From contig JAISMA010000074.1 in the NCBI GenBank assembly GCA_031276985.1, positions 1 through 8,980 of the forward strand: DNA of 8,980 nt. The letters run 5' to 3'. The translations under genes and the position numbers were made by a program. The stretch is from Helicobacteraceae bacterium (GTDB lineage: Bacteria > Campylobacterota > Campylobacteria > Campylobacterales > SZUA-545). How positions within the stretch are numbered: the stretch's first letter is position 1; each line of letters opens with the position of its first letter. A model generated the notes under the pieces. That model had not been told where the DNA came from, searched no databases, and saw nothing but the letters and a program-made list of their open reading frames with translations. Below are positions 1 through 6,921 of the stretch, piece by piece.

Positions 1-835
1 GACAAAGCGGATCGCGGGGCTGTTTTGCGCGGGGCAGATCAACGGCACGACGGGCTACGAAGAGGCGGCGGCGCAGGGGATTATGGCGGGGATTAACGCC
101 TCGCTGTTTGTCGCGGGCGCAGAGCCGTTTGAGTTGAGACGCGACGAGGCGTATATCGGCGTTTTGATCGACGATCTGGTTACGAAAGGCGTTTATGAGC
201 CGTATCGCATGTTCAGTAGCCGCGCCGAATATCGCCTGCAACTTAGGGAGGACAACGCCGATTTGCGTTTGAGCGCTTACGCTTATCGCTACGGGCTTGT
301 CGATTGCGCTTTTGCCGAAAAAGCGGCGCGCAAAGCCGAAGCGACAATCGAAGGCGTTCGCCGTCTGAAAACCCGTTTTTTCACCAACAACGCCGAAACT
401 TTGCGTAGGTTGCAGGCGATCGGCGAAGAGCCGATTGGCGAAAAAACCTCGCTTTTAACGCTTGCGGCGCGTCCTAGTTTCAACGAATCCAAACTGAAGG
501 CGATCGACGAATACTTTGAAAACGCGAGCGCGGATGTTATGGAGCAGATTCTAATCGCCGCGAAATACGATCACTACCTGAATAAACAGCAAGAGCAGAT
601 CGAGCGCATGAAAGCCGCGAAGACGCTAACGATTCCAAGCGATCTTGATTTTGAGGCGATCGAGGGACTTGGTTCGGAGATTGTGCAAAAGCTAAAGCAT
701 TTTCGACCGCAAACGCTTTTCGACGCGGAGAAAATCAGCGGCATGACTCCCGCGGCGCTGGATATTTTGGCGATTAAGATCGCGGTTTTTAATAAACGCC
801 GTCAAGCGGACGATAAGGCGTTTTTAGGTAAATAG
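1..835 (+). CDS. mnmG: MnmG (GidA), tRNA uridine-5-carboxymethylaminomethyl modification enzyme, C-terminal part
   Basis: This is the 3' part of the gene. The frame is open from base 2 and gives 277 residues of a family usually about 620 long; the start lies outside the window. MnmG is an FAD enzyme that, with the GTPase MnmE, adds a carboxymethylaminomethyl group to C5 of U34 in certain tRNAs. Visible family signatures are GLFCAGQINGTTGYEEAAAQ near the fragment start (an FAD-binding region), then EPYRMFSSRAEYRLQLRED, which is near-invariant in MnmG. The rest is the helical C-terminal domain that contacts MnmE and tRNA; it ends with a conserved-looking segment, RPQTLFDAEKISGMTPAAL, before a basic tail. 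No truncation or frameshift is seen in this part. petA follows 74 bp downstream on the same strand. Identification is from remembered family motifs and is very secure. Confidence 0.97.
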   Translation, partial: TKRIAGLFCAGQINGTTGYEEAAAQGIMAGINASLFVAGAEPFELRRDEAYIGVLIDDLVTKGVYEPYRMFSSRAEYRLQLREDNADLRLSAYAYRYGLVDCAFAEKAARKAEATIEGVRRLKTRFFTNNAETLRRLQAIGEEPIGEKTSLLTLAARPSFNESKLKAIDEYFENASADVMEQILIAAKYDHYLNKQQEQIERMKAAKTLTIPSDLDFEAIEGLGSEIVQKLKHFRPQTLFDAEKISGMTPAALDILAIKIAVFNKRRQADDKAFLGK

Positions 836-909
836 GGTAAAATACGCAGTTTTTTAGCCGCTTGAATTGTGGCGGCGATTGCGAGTGAAATTACATTAAA
901 GGGGCGAAA
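836..909 (+). promoter_or_regulatory. Possible promoter and ribosome-binding site for petABC
   Basis: The 74-bp gap between mnmG and petA contains TAAAAT at 838-843, which resembles a sigma-70 -10 box. No convincing -35 element is visible, but -35 boxes are poorly conserved in Campylobacterota. A short inverted repeat, GCCGC (857-861) and GCGGC (872-876) with a 10-nt loop, lies in the presumed leader; it has no downstream T-tract, so it is not a clear terminator for mnmG. AAAGGGG at 898-904 sits 5 nt before the petA ATG and is a good Shine-Dalgarno sequence that supports that start. Read-through from mnmG is equally possible. The ribosome-binding site is firm, the promoter is tentative. Confidence 0.35.
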
Positions 910-1422
910 ATGGAGTATAACGCCAAAAGGCGCGGCTTCATCAAAGGCGCGGGCGCGGCGCTTGGCGTTGCGGCGGCGGCGGGGGGCGTTGTCGCTCTCT
1001 ACGGCATGAAGCGCACGTGGGATCCTCTTCCCAGCGTTGCCGCCGCCGGTACGACGGAGGTGGATATTTCCGCGTTAAGAGCGGGCGAGCCGACGAGAGT
1101 TTTATACCGCAAAAAGCCGGTGTATATACTGAAAAAAGGCGAAGGAATGCCGCTTGACGAAAAGCGCGACGCGGTAATCAACGGCGAGGCGTACACGATC
1201 GTAATCGCGATCTGCACCCATTTGGGGTGTATTCCCGCATGGAATTCAAGCGCGCAACAGTTTAAGTGCGCCTGCCACGGCGGGGAGTTCAACGCAAGCG
1301 GCGTTAACACTTTCGGTCCTCCTTCAAGACCGCTGGACATTCCTCCTTTCAGGGTTGACGGCGTGAAACTTGTGTTGGGCGAAGAGGGCGAGGAGTATAA
1401 ACGACTCGCTTCGCTGAGCTAA
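910..1422 (+). CDS. petA: Rieske iron-sulfur subunit of the cytochrome bc1-type complex
   Basis: The 170-aa protein carries the [2Fe-2S] cluster that takes the first electron from quinol and passes it to the cytochrome c subunit. The N-terminus has KRRGFIK (residues 6-12), a good twin-arginine (Tat) motif, followed by an Ala/Gly-rich hydrophobic segment (about 13-33) that would remain as the membrane anchor; Rieske proteins are known Tat substrates. Cluster box I is CTHLGC (102-107) and box II is CACHGG (120-125). By family precedent the ligands are C102, H104, C120 and H123, with a C107-C122 disulfide. A GPPSRPL segment (136-142) matches the conserved Pro loop. In box II, the Ser and Tyr that hydrogen-bond the cluster in mitochondrial enzymes (CPCHGSxY) are Gly125 and Phe127 here, which suggests a lower redox potential and menaquinol as donor. 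The gene lies 10 bp ahead of petB in one operon. Confidence 0.96.
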   Translation: MEYNAKRRGFIKGAGAALGVAAAAGGVVALYGMKRTWDPLPSVAAAGTTEVDISALRAGEPTRVLYRKKPVYILKKGEGMPLDEKRDAVINGEAYTIVIAICTHLGCIPAWNSSAQQFKCACHGGEFNASGVNTFGPPSRPLDIPPFRVDGVKLVLGEEGEEYKRLASLS

Positions 1423-1432
1423 AGGAGAGTAG

Positions 1433-2956
1433 ATGGCGAATTTCAAAAAGGCAAATAGTTTAGGCGAATGGCTCGATCAACGCCTCTGGGGTAAAGCGTT
1501 CATCAAGGTAATGATGACCGAATATTGGGTTCCAAAAAAGATTAACTTCCTTTGGAGCTTTGGCATGGTGTTAGCCACGCTCTTTACGATATTGGTAGTT
1601 ACGGGCATATTCCTGATGATGTACTACAAGCCCGACGTAAATATGGCGTTTGACAGCGTTAATCACACCATTATGCAGGAGGTGGCGTTTGGCTGGCTCT
1701 TTAGGCATATGCACGCGGTGGCGGCGAGCCTTGTTTTCCTCTTTATCTATATCCACATGTTCACGGGCATATACTACGGATCGTTCAAATCCGGGCGCGA
1801 GGTTATCTGGATCAGCGGCGTTTTGCTGTTTGTAACCTTTAGCGCGGCGGGCTTTAGCGGCTATATGCTCCCTTGGGGACAGATGAGCTACTGGGCGGCG
1901 CAGGTTATCACGGGTCTATTTGGCGAAATTCCGTTGATTGGTCCCGATTTGGCGGTGTGGATACGCGGCGATTACGCGGTCGACGACGCGACTTTAACCC
2001 GCTTCTTTATGCTTCACGTCTTTTTGTTGCCAATAGTCATTATAGGCGTTATCTGCCTGCATATGTACGCGCTTCGCGCTCCTCACGTCAACAACGAAGA
2101 CAACGAGGAGATCGACTTCGAGACGGAAGCGAAAAAATATCTCGCGGGCAACAAAGTAGGCTCTAAAGTAATGCCGTTTTGGCCAAAGTTTATGGCGGAA
2201 GATATATTCGTCGTGTGTCTGGTTTTGGCGCTGTTTTGCTTTCTCGTTTTCTACAGCTACGACTTTGCGATGGATCCCATCAACTTCCTGCCCGCCGATT
2301 CGATGAAAACGCCCGAGCATATCTATCCCGAATGGTATTTTCTATGGTCTTACGAAGTGCTTCGCGGCTTTTTCTTTAGCTCCGGTTTGGGCTTGATCGC
2401 GTTTGCGATCGCAAACGTGATTTTCTTCGTTCTGCCGTGGCTAGATCGCGATCCGCTTGTTTTGCCCATGCATAAGCGCCCGCTTATGAAATACTGGTTC
2501 TGGTCGCTAATGGTAACGCTTGCGGGTTTGACGATTTACGGCAAACTGCCGCCTACGGGCGCTAACGCGTGGATCGGTTTTGTGCTGTCGATCGCGTTTT
2601 TGGGGCTAATGCTTGTCGCCCTGCCAATCCTTAGCGCTCGCGAAAGAAAAAATCGCGAAGCGCCCGCCGTCGCGCCCGCGTTCAATCCTAAACCCAAAGC
2701 GACGGCTACTCAAGCGCCAAAGGCTTCGACTACCGCGCCCGAACCTAAATCCGAACCTAAAGCGGCGGAGGCTGTCGCGCCCGAAAGCGCCAAAGTAGCG
2801 GAGGCTCAACCCGCGAAGGTTTCGATCGCGTCCGCGCCGAAAACTAAGCCTAAGACAACGCAAGCGCAAGAAACAAAGGCTTCGACTACCGCGCCCGAAT
2901 CCAAATCCGAACCAAAAGCGGCGGGAGAACAAACCTCAAAGGATGGCAAACAATGA
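1433..2956 (+). CDS. petB: Cytochrome b subunit of the bc1-type complex, with long Ala/Pro/Lys-rich C-terminal tail
   Basis: The 507-aa protein is an integral membrane di-haem cytochrome b that holds the quinol-oxidising and quinone-reducing sites. It joins the b6-like and subunit-IV-like halves in one chain, with about eight membrane helices between residues 39 and 400. Haem ligands appear to be H94 and H108 in helix B (RHMHAVAAS, IYIHMFTG) and H195 and H210 in helix D (LHVFLLP, LHMYALR). The Qo-site PEWY motif is at 299-302. H195 and H210 are 15 apart, as in cytochrome b6; mitochondrial cytochrome b has 14. After the last helix comes a tail (about 401-507) of mostly Ala, Pro, Lys, Glu, Ser and Thr with a duplicated KASTTAPE-SEPKAA unit (430-445 and 482-497); predicted topology puts it in the cytoplasm. 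The ribosome-binding site AAGGAG (1422-1427) overlaps the petA stop. The stop overlaps petC as ATGA. Function is secure; the tail's role is unknown. Confidence 0.95.
   Translation: MANFKKANSLGEWLDQRLWGKAFIKVMMTEYWVPKKINFLWSFGMVLATLFTILVVTGIFLMMYYKPDVNMAFDSVNHTIMQEVAFGWLFRHMHAVAASLVFLFIYIHMFTGIYYGSFKSGREVIWISGVLLFVTFSAAGFSGYMLPWGQMSYWAAQVITGLFGEIPLIGPDLAVWIRGDYAVDDATLTRFFMLHVFLLPIVIIGVICLHMYALRAPHVNNEDNEEIDFETEAKKYLAGNKVGSKVMPFWPKFMAEDIFVVCLVLALFCFLVFYSYDFAMDPINFLPADSMKTPEHIYPEWYFLWSYEVLRGFFFSSGLGLIAFAIANVIFFVLPWLDRDPLVLPMHKRPLMKYWFWSLMVTLAGLTIYGKLPPTGANAWIGFVLSIAFLGLMLVALPILSARERKNREAPAVAPAFNPKPKATATQAPKASTTAPEPKSEPKAAEAVAPESAKVAEAQPAKVSIASAPKTKPKTTQAQETKASTTAPESKSEPKAAGEQTSKDGKQ
2719..2924 (+). 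repeat. Pair of 50-bp direct repeats inside the petB 3' end
   Basis: Bases 2719-2768 and 2875-2924 align without gaps and match at 47 of 50 positions by hand count. The first 25 bases (starting AAAGGCTTCGACTACCGCG) are identical. The offset is 156 bp, exactly 52 codons, so both copies are read in the same frame and encode KASTTAPE(P/S)KSEPKAA. Both copies are also preceded by CAAGCGC a few bases upstream. The near-identity at DNA level, including synonymous positions, indicates a fairly recent duplication of tail sequence. Confidence 0.85.
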
Positions 2957-3999
2957 AAAACTTTAAGATATTAGCCGTTCTGATCGTATTCGTGGGTTTT
3001 ACCTATTGGGGAATCGAGCCTTACGCGCACCATGTGTTTCATCCGAAAGCGCCGCCGGTGGATTTCGCTTTTTCCGATCTTTATCCAACGCTGGATAAAG
3101 ACGGCGTGGAAGCCGAGCGCAACAGAATCAAAGGCTTGATCGCGAACGCCGATATAGCCGTCGGCACGGCAACGTACAGGGATTTATGCGCGCCGTGCCA
3201 TATTATGGAAAATACGGGCATCGTAATGTCCGCGCAAGATTTGATAACAACCTACGGGTTGCTACCGCCTGATCTATCCAACGCGACAAGCATCTACGAC
3301 GAGGTTTTCTTGTTTGAGGCAATCAAAGACTTCTCGAGCGCCGCTTTAATTGCTCCGCATACGGCGCGGCAAAACGCGTTGCTTCCTACGGAGGCTGAAG
3401 CGTTGATTGAAGCGCACCCGAATATGACGCAAGAAGAGGCGCAAGAAACGGCGAATCAGAAAGTGCAAAAGGCGGTTACTTCATACGCTGAAAAGATTCA
3501 AGCCAACTTCACCACAATGACGCCATACGTGTATGCTTTTACCGAAGAGCAGATCGCCAGCATTCTCGGTTTTCTTAAATCGCAAGCCAAACCGATAGCG
3601 GAGATTGACGCGAAAAGTATCGCCGTAAACGCTTGCGCGCGTTGTCATAGCTTCAAGTACGACAAAGTCGCTTTGCAGGCAAGCGTCGATCGGCTTAAAC
3701 CGTATCTTGGCGTAGACGCTCCGCCGCCCGATCTGTCGATGATGATTCGCTCCAAAGGCGCGGATTATCTAAACACCTTCATAAACAACCCGCAGAAACA
3801 TCTGCTTGGCACGGCTATGCCTCGCGTCGGCTTAAGTAAAGAGGCGCAGGAAAAAGTCGTGGAATATATCGACCAAATCGGCGATCCGAAAAAAGGCGAG
3901 CGCGGACGCATGGGCGTTGTATTTGTGATTTATTTCCTATTGCTGTCGGTTCTGGCTTATATGTGGAAACATAACGAGTTCGAGGAAATCGGCAAGTAG
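2953..3999 (+). CDS. petC: Di-haem cytochrome c subunit of the bc1-type complex
   Basis: The 348-aa protein would accept electrons from the Rieske protein in the periplasm and pass them to a downstream cytochrome c or oxidase. It has two c-type haem sites: CAPCH (79-83) and CARCH (228-232). Likely sixth ligands are M189 (TTMTPY) for haem 1 and M289 (GTAMPRVG) for haem 2; each lies ahead of a helix of the usual class I cytochrome c fold (TEEQIASILGFLKS and SKEAQEKVVEYIDQ). A hydrophobic N-terminus (about 5-20) acts as signal or anchor, and a second membrane helix (about 320-337) lies near the C-terminus, as in cytochrome c1. A two-domain, di-haem protein in place of one-haem cytochrome c1 is typical of Campylobacterota. 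Its ATG overlaps the petB stop (ATGA), which implies translational coupling; AAAGGA at 2938-2943 is the likely ribosome-binding site. The symbol rests on operon position. Confidence 0.93.
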   Translation: MKNFKILAVLIVFVGFTYWGIEPYAHHVFHPKAPPVDFAFSDLYPTLDKDGVEAERNRIKGLIANADIAVGTATYRDLCAPCHIMENTGIVMSAQDLITTYGLLPPDLSNATSIYDEVFLFEAIKDFSSAALIAPHTARQNALLPTEAEALIEAHPNMTQEEAQETANQKVQKAVTSYAEKIQANFTTMTPYVYAFTEEQIASILGFLKSQAKPIAEIDAKSIAVNACARCHSFKYDKVALQASVDRLKPYLGVDAPPPDLSMMIRSKGADYLNTFINNPQKHLLGTAMPRVGLSKEAQEKVVEYIDQIGDPKKGERGRMGVVFVIYFLLLSVLAYMWKHNEFEEIGK

Positions 4000-4015
4000 C
4001 GATTTTGACTTCCGC

Positions 4016-4040
4016 TCCGCTTTGCTTTTCGCAAGGCGGA
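4016..4040 (+). terminator. Hairpin downstream of petC, possible terminator
   Basis: TCCGCTTTGC (4016-4025) and GCAAGGCGGA (4031-4040) form a 10-bp stem around a TTTTC loop, 16 bases after the petC stop. One pair is G-U in the plus-strand RNA and would be an A-C mismatch on the other strand, so the structure favours the petABC transcript. No T-run follows, so it is not a classical intrinsic terminator; it could instead protect the 3' end of the mRNA. Confidence 0.45.
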
Positions 4041-4185
4041 CGCGCTTTCGCAAAGTATTTCAACGCCAAAAACAGGCGCAAAAAATAACCCTTCTTTCTT
4101 GCGCTTGCGCCGCGTTATTCTCCATATTACTTAATTGCTTCAAGCAAAACGACAAAAGTCGCAAAAATAAAGCGTTTTATATGGC
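4041..4185. other. Non-coding spacer with several short inverted repeats
   Basis: I see no credible gene in this part of the petC-flgE gap. It holds CTTTCGCAAAG (4045-4055); GGCGCAA (4075-4081) with its complement TTGCGCC (4105-4111); the palindrome GCGCTTGCGC (4101-4110); and TTGCTTCAAGCAA (4135-4147), a perfect 6-1-6 dyad that could be a protein-binding site. The lower-GC second half fits a promoter-proximal region upstream of flgE. A 68-codon frame from a TTG at 4022 crosses it but has no ribosome-binding site and no recognisable motif. Confidence 0.4.
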
Positions 4186-4189
4186 GCAA

Positions 4190-4206
4190 AAGGAATGGCG
4201 TTTGCT
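4190..4206 (+). promoter_or_regulatory. Candidate sigma-54 (RpoN) promoter for flgE
   Basis: GG at 4192-4193 and GC at 4204-4205 are exactly 10 bases apart, the invariant GG-N10-GC spacing of sigma-54 promoters. The -12 side reads TTTGCT, a good match to TTGCW. The -24 side reads AAGGAAT and is weaker against TGGCAC. A start site about 12 bases downstream (near 4217) would leave a leader of about 26 bases containing AAGGA at 4231-4235, 7 bases before the flgE ATG. Hook genes in Campylobacter and Helicobacter are known to depend on RpoN and FlgR. Two-dinucleotide matches are common by chance, so the support comes mostly from position and gene type. Confidence 0.5.
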
Positions 4207-4242
4207 TTGTTTGTCTAACAAAAAATAGATAAGGATTGCCCT

Positions 4243-6900
4243 ATGATGCGCTCACTGTTTAGCGGCGTGGCGGGTTTGGTCTCGCATCAAGTCGCTATGG
4301 ACGTGGAAGGCAACAACATTGCCAACGTCAATACCGTCGGTTTTAAGTATTCGCGGACAAACTTCAACGACAGCCTGCTTCAAACCATGCGACCCTCCAC
4401 CGCGCCGCAAGGCGAGTTAGGCGGCAGAAATGCCACGCAGATCGGAAGCGGCGTAAGCGTGGCTACGGTTCAGCGCATTCATTTGCAGGGTATGACGCAG
4501 CAAACGGACGTGGCGACCGATATGGCGATCAACGAAGCGGGCTTTTTTATCGTCAGCGCGGACGGCGGCAAAAGCTACTACTACACGCGCGCGGGCAATT
4601 TCGCGTTTGACGCCAACGGCAATCTTGTGAATCCAAACGGCTTGATCGTGCAAGGCTGGATTGCCGACGATCACTTCAACGTAGACAGCTCTATGGGAAT
4701 CAAAAACATCACGATCGACCCCGCCATGACCGTGCCCGCGCAAGCCTCTAGCATTGTCAGGGTAAGCGCCAATCTCAATTCGGGATTGACGGTGAGCGCA
4801 AGCGAAAGAAGCCCGTCCGCTTCGACAATCAACGCGATCGACGACATAGGCGCGTTATATTCGTACAACGGCGAGCCGATCGCGCTCAAAAGAGGAACCG
4901 ACGTGCTCACGCTGAGGCTAACGCGCACATACGACGCGGGCGGCGTTATGACGGAATCCTCAAGCGTTCATTCATTCACCTATGGCGGCGGAACGACCAA
5001 AACGGACGGCTTTTTTCTTACCGTGCAAGATCTGCTTGACGAGATCAACGCGAGAATCAAGGATTCGACGGGCGTTTACGACAACAAAGTCCTGCTAACG
5101 GGCGACGGTCAAATTGCGGGCGCTCAACACGTTTCGGACGTATTGGAAAGTATGAGCACAAACGCCGTATTGAACGACATTTTCGAGCCGATCGGCTACG
5201 GCTCTTTTATGTCGCGCAGTTTCAAGAGCAACCCGAACGCCTTTGTCGGCGCGGATATTGTGGGCGAGCTGTTTGATTCAAGCGGCGAAGCGCTAAAGCT
5301 AAAAAGCGGCGACGGATTGGCTTTCAACGTGGAAAATCTGGGCGAAACGCGCAAATTCGTCTACCGCGAACCTAGTTTGGGCGACAACAACGCCTATCTC
5401 AGCAACAATTTTCAAAGCAATCTCGACGTGTCAAAAGCCTCGTCCAATCAAGGTTTTCACTGGACGCTTGATTCCGCGGGCGCGAAAGCGGCGCTAAACG
5501 CGGGCGATACGATCACGTTCAATTTGGGCGGCGCGGTGGACGCGGCGGGCGCTCCGGTAACGATCGCGCCGCTGACGCTAAACTATGGCAAAACAGGAAA
5601 CGGCGGTTTCACGACGATAGACGATATGATCAAACAAGTGAATGTGATTTTGGAAAACGCCAAAAGCGTCTCGCGGATCGTCTGGGACGACGACAAAGGC
5701 GTTATTAGCGACGGAGGCGGCGCGATCACGGGCGTAAACATTCTGGTTGGCGGCGCGAGCGCGCCGGCGGCAAACACGCCGCAGGCAAGATTGCAAACCG
5801 TTTTGGGATCGCTTGCCGGCGCGGCGGGAACGGCAAGCGAGTCCGGGCAGTTTAAGAAAAACGACGTCTATTACTTCACCAATATGCAGGAGCTTGTCAA
5901 TCTCTATCAAGACGCGCTGGACGACGCGGGCGATCCGCTCAATTTCGCCGCGCCGATTGACGCTACGGTATACATCAACAATCTAGGGCAGATCGCCATT
6001 AGAAACAACGGAGCGAGCGGGAATTTCACGGTAGACATAACGGGCTACTCCGCCTTTCCGAAACTTGGCGAAGAGCAAGTGGGCATGAACAGCGGCAACG
6101 CGTATTTCACCAAAGCGATGGGAAGAAGCAAACTGCCAATCGAATTTTCAACCGAGGCGGCAAGCGGAACGCTCTACGCGGCGAGTTTCAGAGCGGGCGT
6201 AGAAGTTTATGACAGCAGCGGCGCGAAACATCAGCTTGTGCTCAACTTTAGAAAAGAATCCACAAGCGTCGGCAACAATCAGCCAACGGTGTGGAAATGG
6301 TATGTCGACGGCTCCGCGCCAACCACCTTCAACTATCCGACTTCGGGCGAGATACGCTTCAATCTCGACGGCTCCGTGCTGTCTTATACCCCTTCGGCGA
6401 TCACGGTCAATCCAAATACGGGTTCGGCTACGGGTCAGGTTATCCGAATGGATTTTGGCGACAACGGAACTTTCGACAGGCTCACCAGCTTCGCGCAAGC
6501 TTCGTCTGTTCGTAGCGGCACGGGATCGGACGGCTACGCGGGCGGCTTTTTGAAGGATATATCGGTAACGCAAACGGGCATGCTTGTTGGCGAGTTTAGC
6601 AACGGCAGGCAATTCGACTTAGGACAAGTCGCGCTGGCGACATTCGTCAACGAAGAGGGTTTGAAAGCGCAAGGCGGCAATCTTTTCACCGAAGCGCCAA
6701 ACAGCGGACAAGCGACGATCGGCGTGGCGGGAACGGCAAATCGCGGCGACATCGCGCCAAGCTATCTTGAAATGAGCAACGTCGATCTATCCAAAGCGCT
6801 AACGAACCTCATCATCATTCAACGCGGCTATCAGGCGAGCTCCAAGACGATCACGACAAGCGATCAGTTGCTCAACACGCTACTACAGCTAAAGCAGTAG
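4243..6900 (+). CDS. flgE: Flagellar hook protein FlgE
   Basis: The 885-aa protein is exported by the flagellar type III apparatus and polymerises into the hook, the flexible joint between rod and filament. The N-terminus MMRSLFSGVAGLVSHQVAMD and ANVNTVGFKYSR (27-38) is the axial-protein D0 signature shared by rod, hook and hook-associated proteins. The C-terminal partner helix is at about 844-885 (MSNVDLSKALTNLIIIQRGYQASSKTI). Between them, about 180-640 is a long surface-exposed region, far larger than in the roughly 400-aa enteric FlgE but in line with the very long hook proteins of Campylobacterota. It contains recurring beta-rich units ending in short amphipathic helices (for example 253-273, 453-471, 542-560). 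No cysteine is present. Start: the first of two adjacent ATGs, 7 bases after AAGGA; the second ATG is possible. The size and order of motifs fit the hook protein better than the shorter FlgE paralogues or FlgG/FlgF. Confidence 0.94.
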   Translation: MMRSLFSGVAGLVSHQVAMDVEGNNIANVNTVGFKYSRTNFNDSLLQTMRPSTAPQGELGGRNATQIGSGVSVATVQRIHLQGMTQQTDVATDMAINEAGFFIVSADGGKSYYYTRAGNFAFDANGNLVNPNGLIVQGWIADDHFNVDSSMGIKNITIDPAMTVPAQASSIVRVSANLNSGLTVSASERSPSASTINAIDDIGALYSYNGEPIALKRGTDVLTLRLTRTYDAGGVMTESSSVHSFTYGGGTTKTDGFFLTVQDLLDEINARIKDSTGVYDNKVLLTGDGQIAGAQHVSDVLESMSTNAVLNDIFEPIGYGSFMSRSFKSNPNAFVGADIVGELFDSSGEALKLKSGDGLAFNVENLGETRKFVYREPSLGDNNAYLSNNFQSNLDVSKASSNQGFHWTLDSAGAKAALNAGDTITFNLGGAVDAAGAPVTIAPLTLNYGKTGNGGFTTIDDMIKQVNVILENAKSVSRIVWDDDKGVISDGGGAITGVNILVGGASAPAANTPQARLQTVLGSLAGAAGTASESGQFKKNDVYYFTNMQELVNLYQDALDDAGDPLNFAAPIDATVYINNLGQIAIRNNGASGNFTVDITGYSAFPKLGEEQVGMNSGNAYFTKAMGRSKLPIEFSTEAASGTLYAASFRAGVEVYDSSGAKHQLVLNFRKESTSVGNNQPTVWKWYVDGSAPTTFNYPTSGEIRFNLDGSVLSYTPSAITVNPNTGSATGQVIRMDFGDNGTFDRLTSFAQASSVRSGTGSDGYAGGFLKDISVTQTGMLVGEFSNGRQFDLGQVALATFVNEEGLKAQGGNLFTEAPNSGQATIGVAGTANRGDIAPSYLEMSNVDLSKALTNLIIIQRGYQASSKTITTSDQLLNTLLQLKQ

Positions 6901-6921
6901 CAATTTGGCTTTTTTCGATTT

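Noticed and set aside
857..876. GCCGC/GCGGC inverted repeat as an mnmG terminator
   Set aside because: The stem is only 5 bp with a 10-base loop, and the T-run lies before it instead of after it.
2606..2932. Minus-strand frame of 108 codons opposite the petB tail, very rich in Arg, Phe and Gly
   Set aside because: Its odd composition is the mirror of the repeated Ala/Pro/Lys codons on the plus strand; no start signals are seen.
4022..4228. 68-codon plus-strand frame in the petC-flgE gap with a short hydrophobic stretch
   Set aside because: It starts with TTG, has no ribosome-binding site, overlaps the hairpin and the candidate promoter, and shows no family motif.
6148..6612. 154-codon minus-strand frame within flgE
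   Set aside because: It is fully inside a convincing gene, Arg/Ala-rich as expected for an antisense frame of this composition, and has no recognisable domain.
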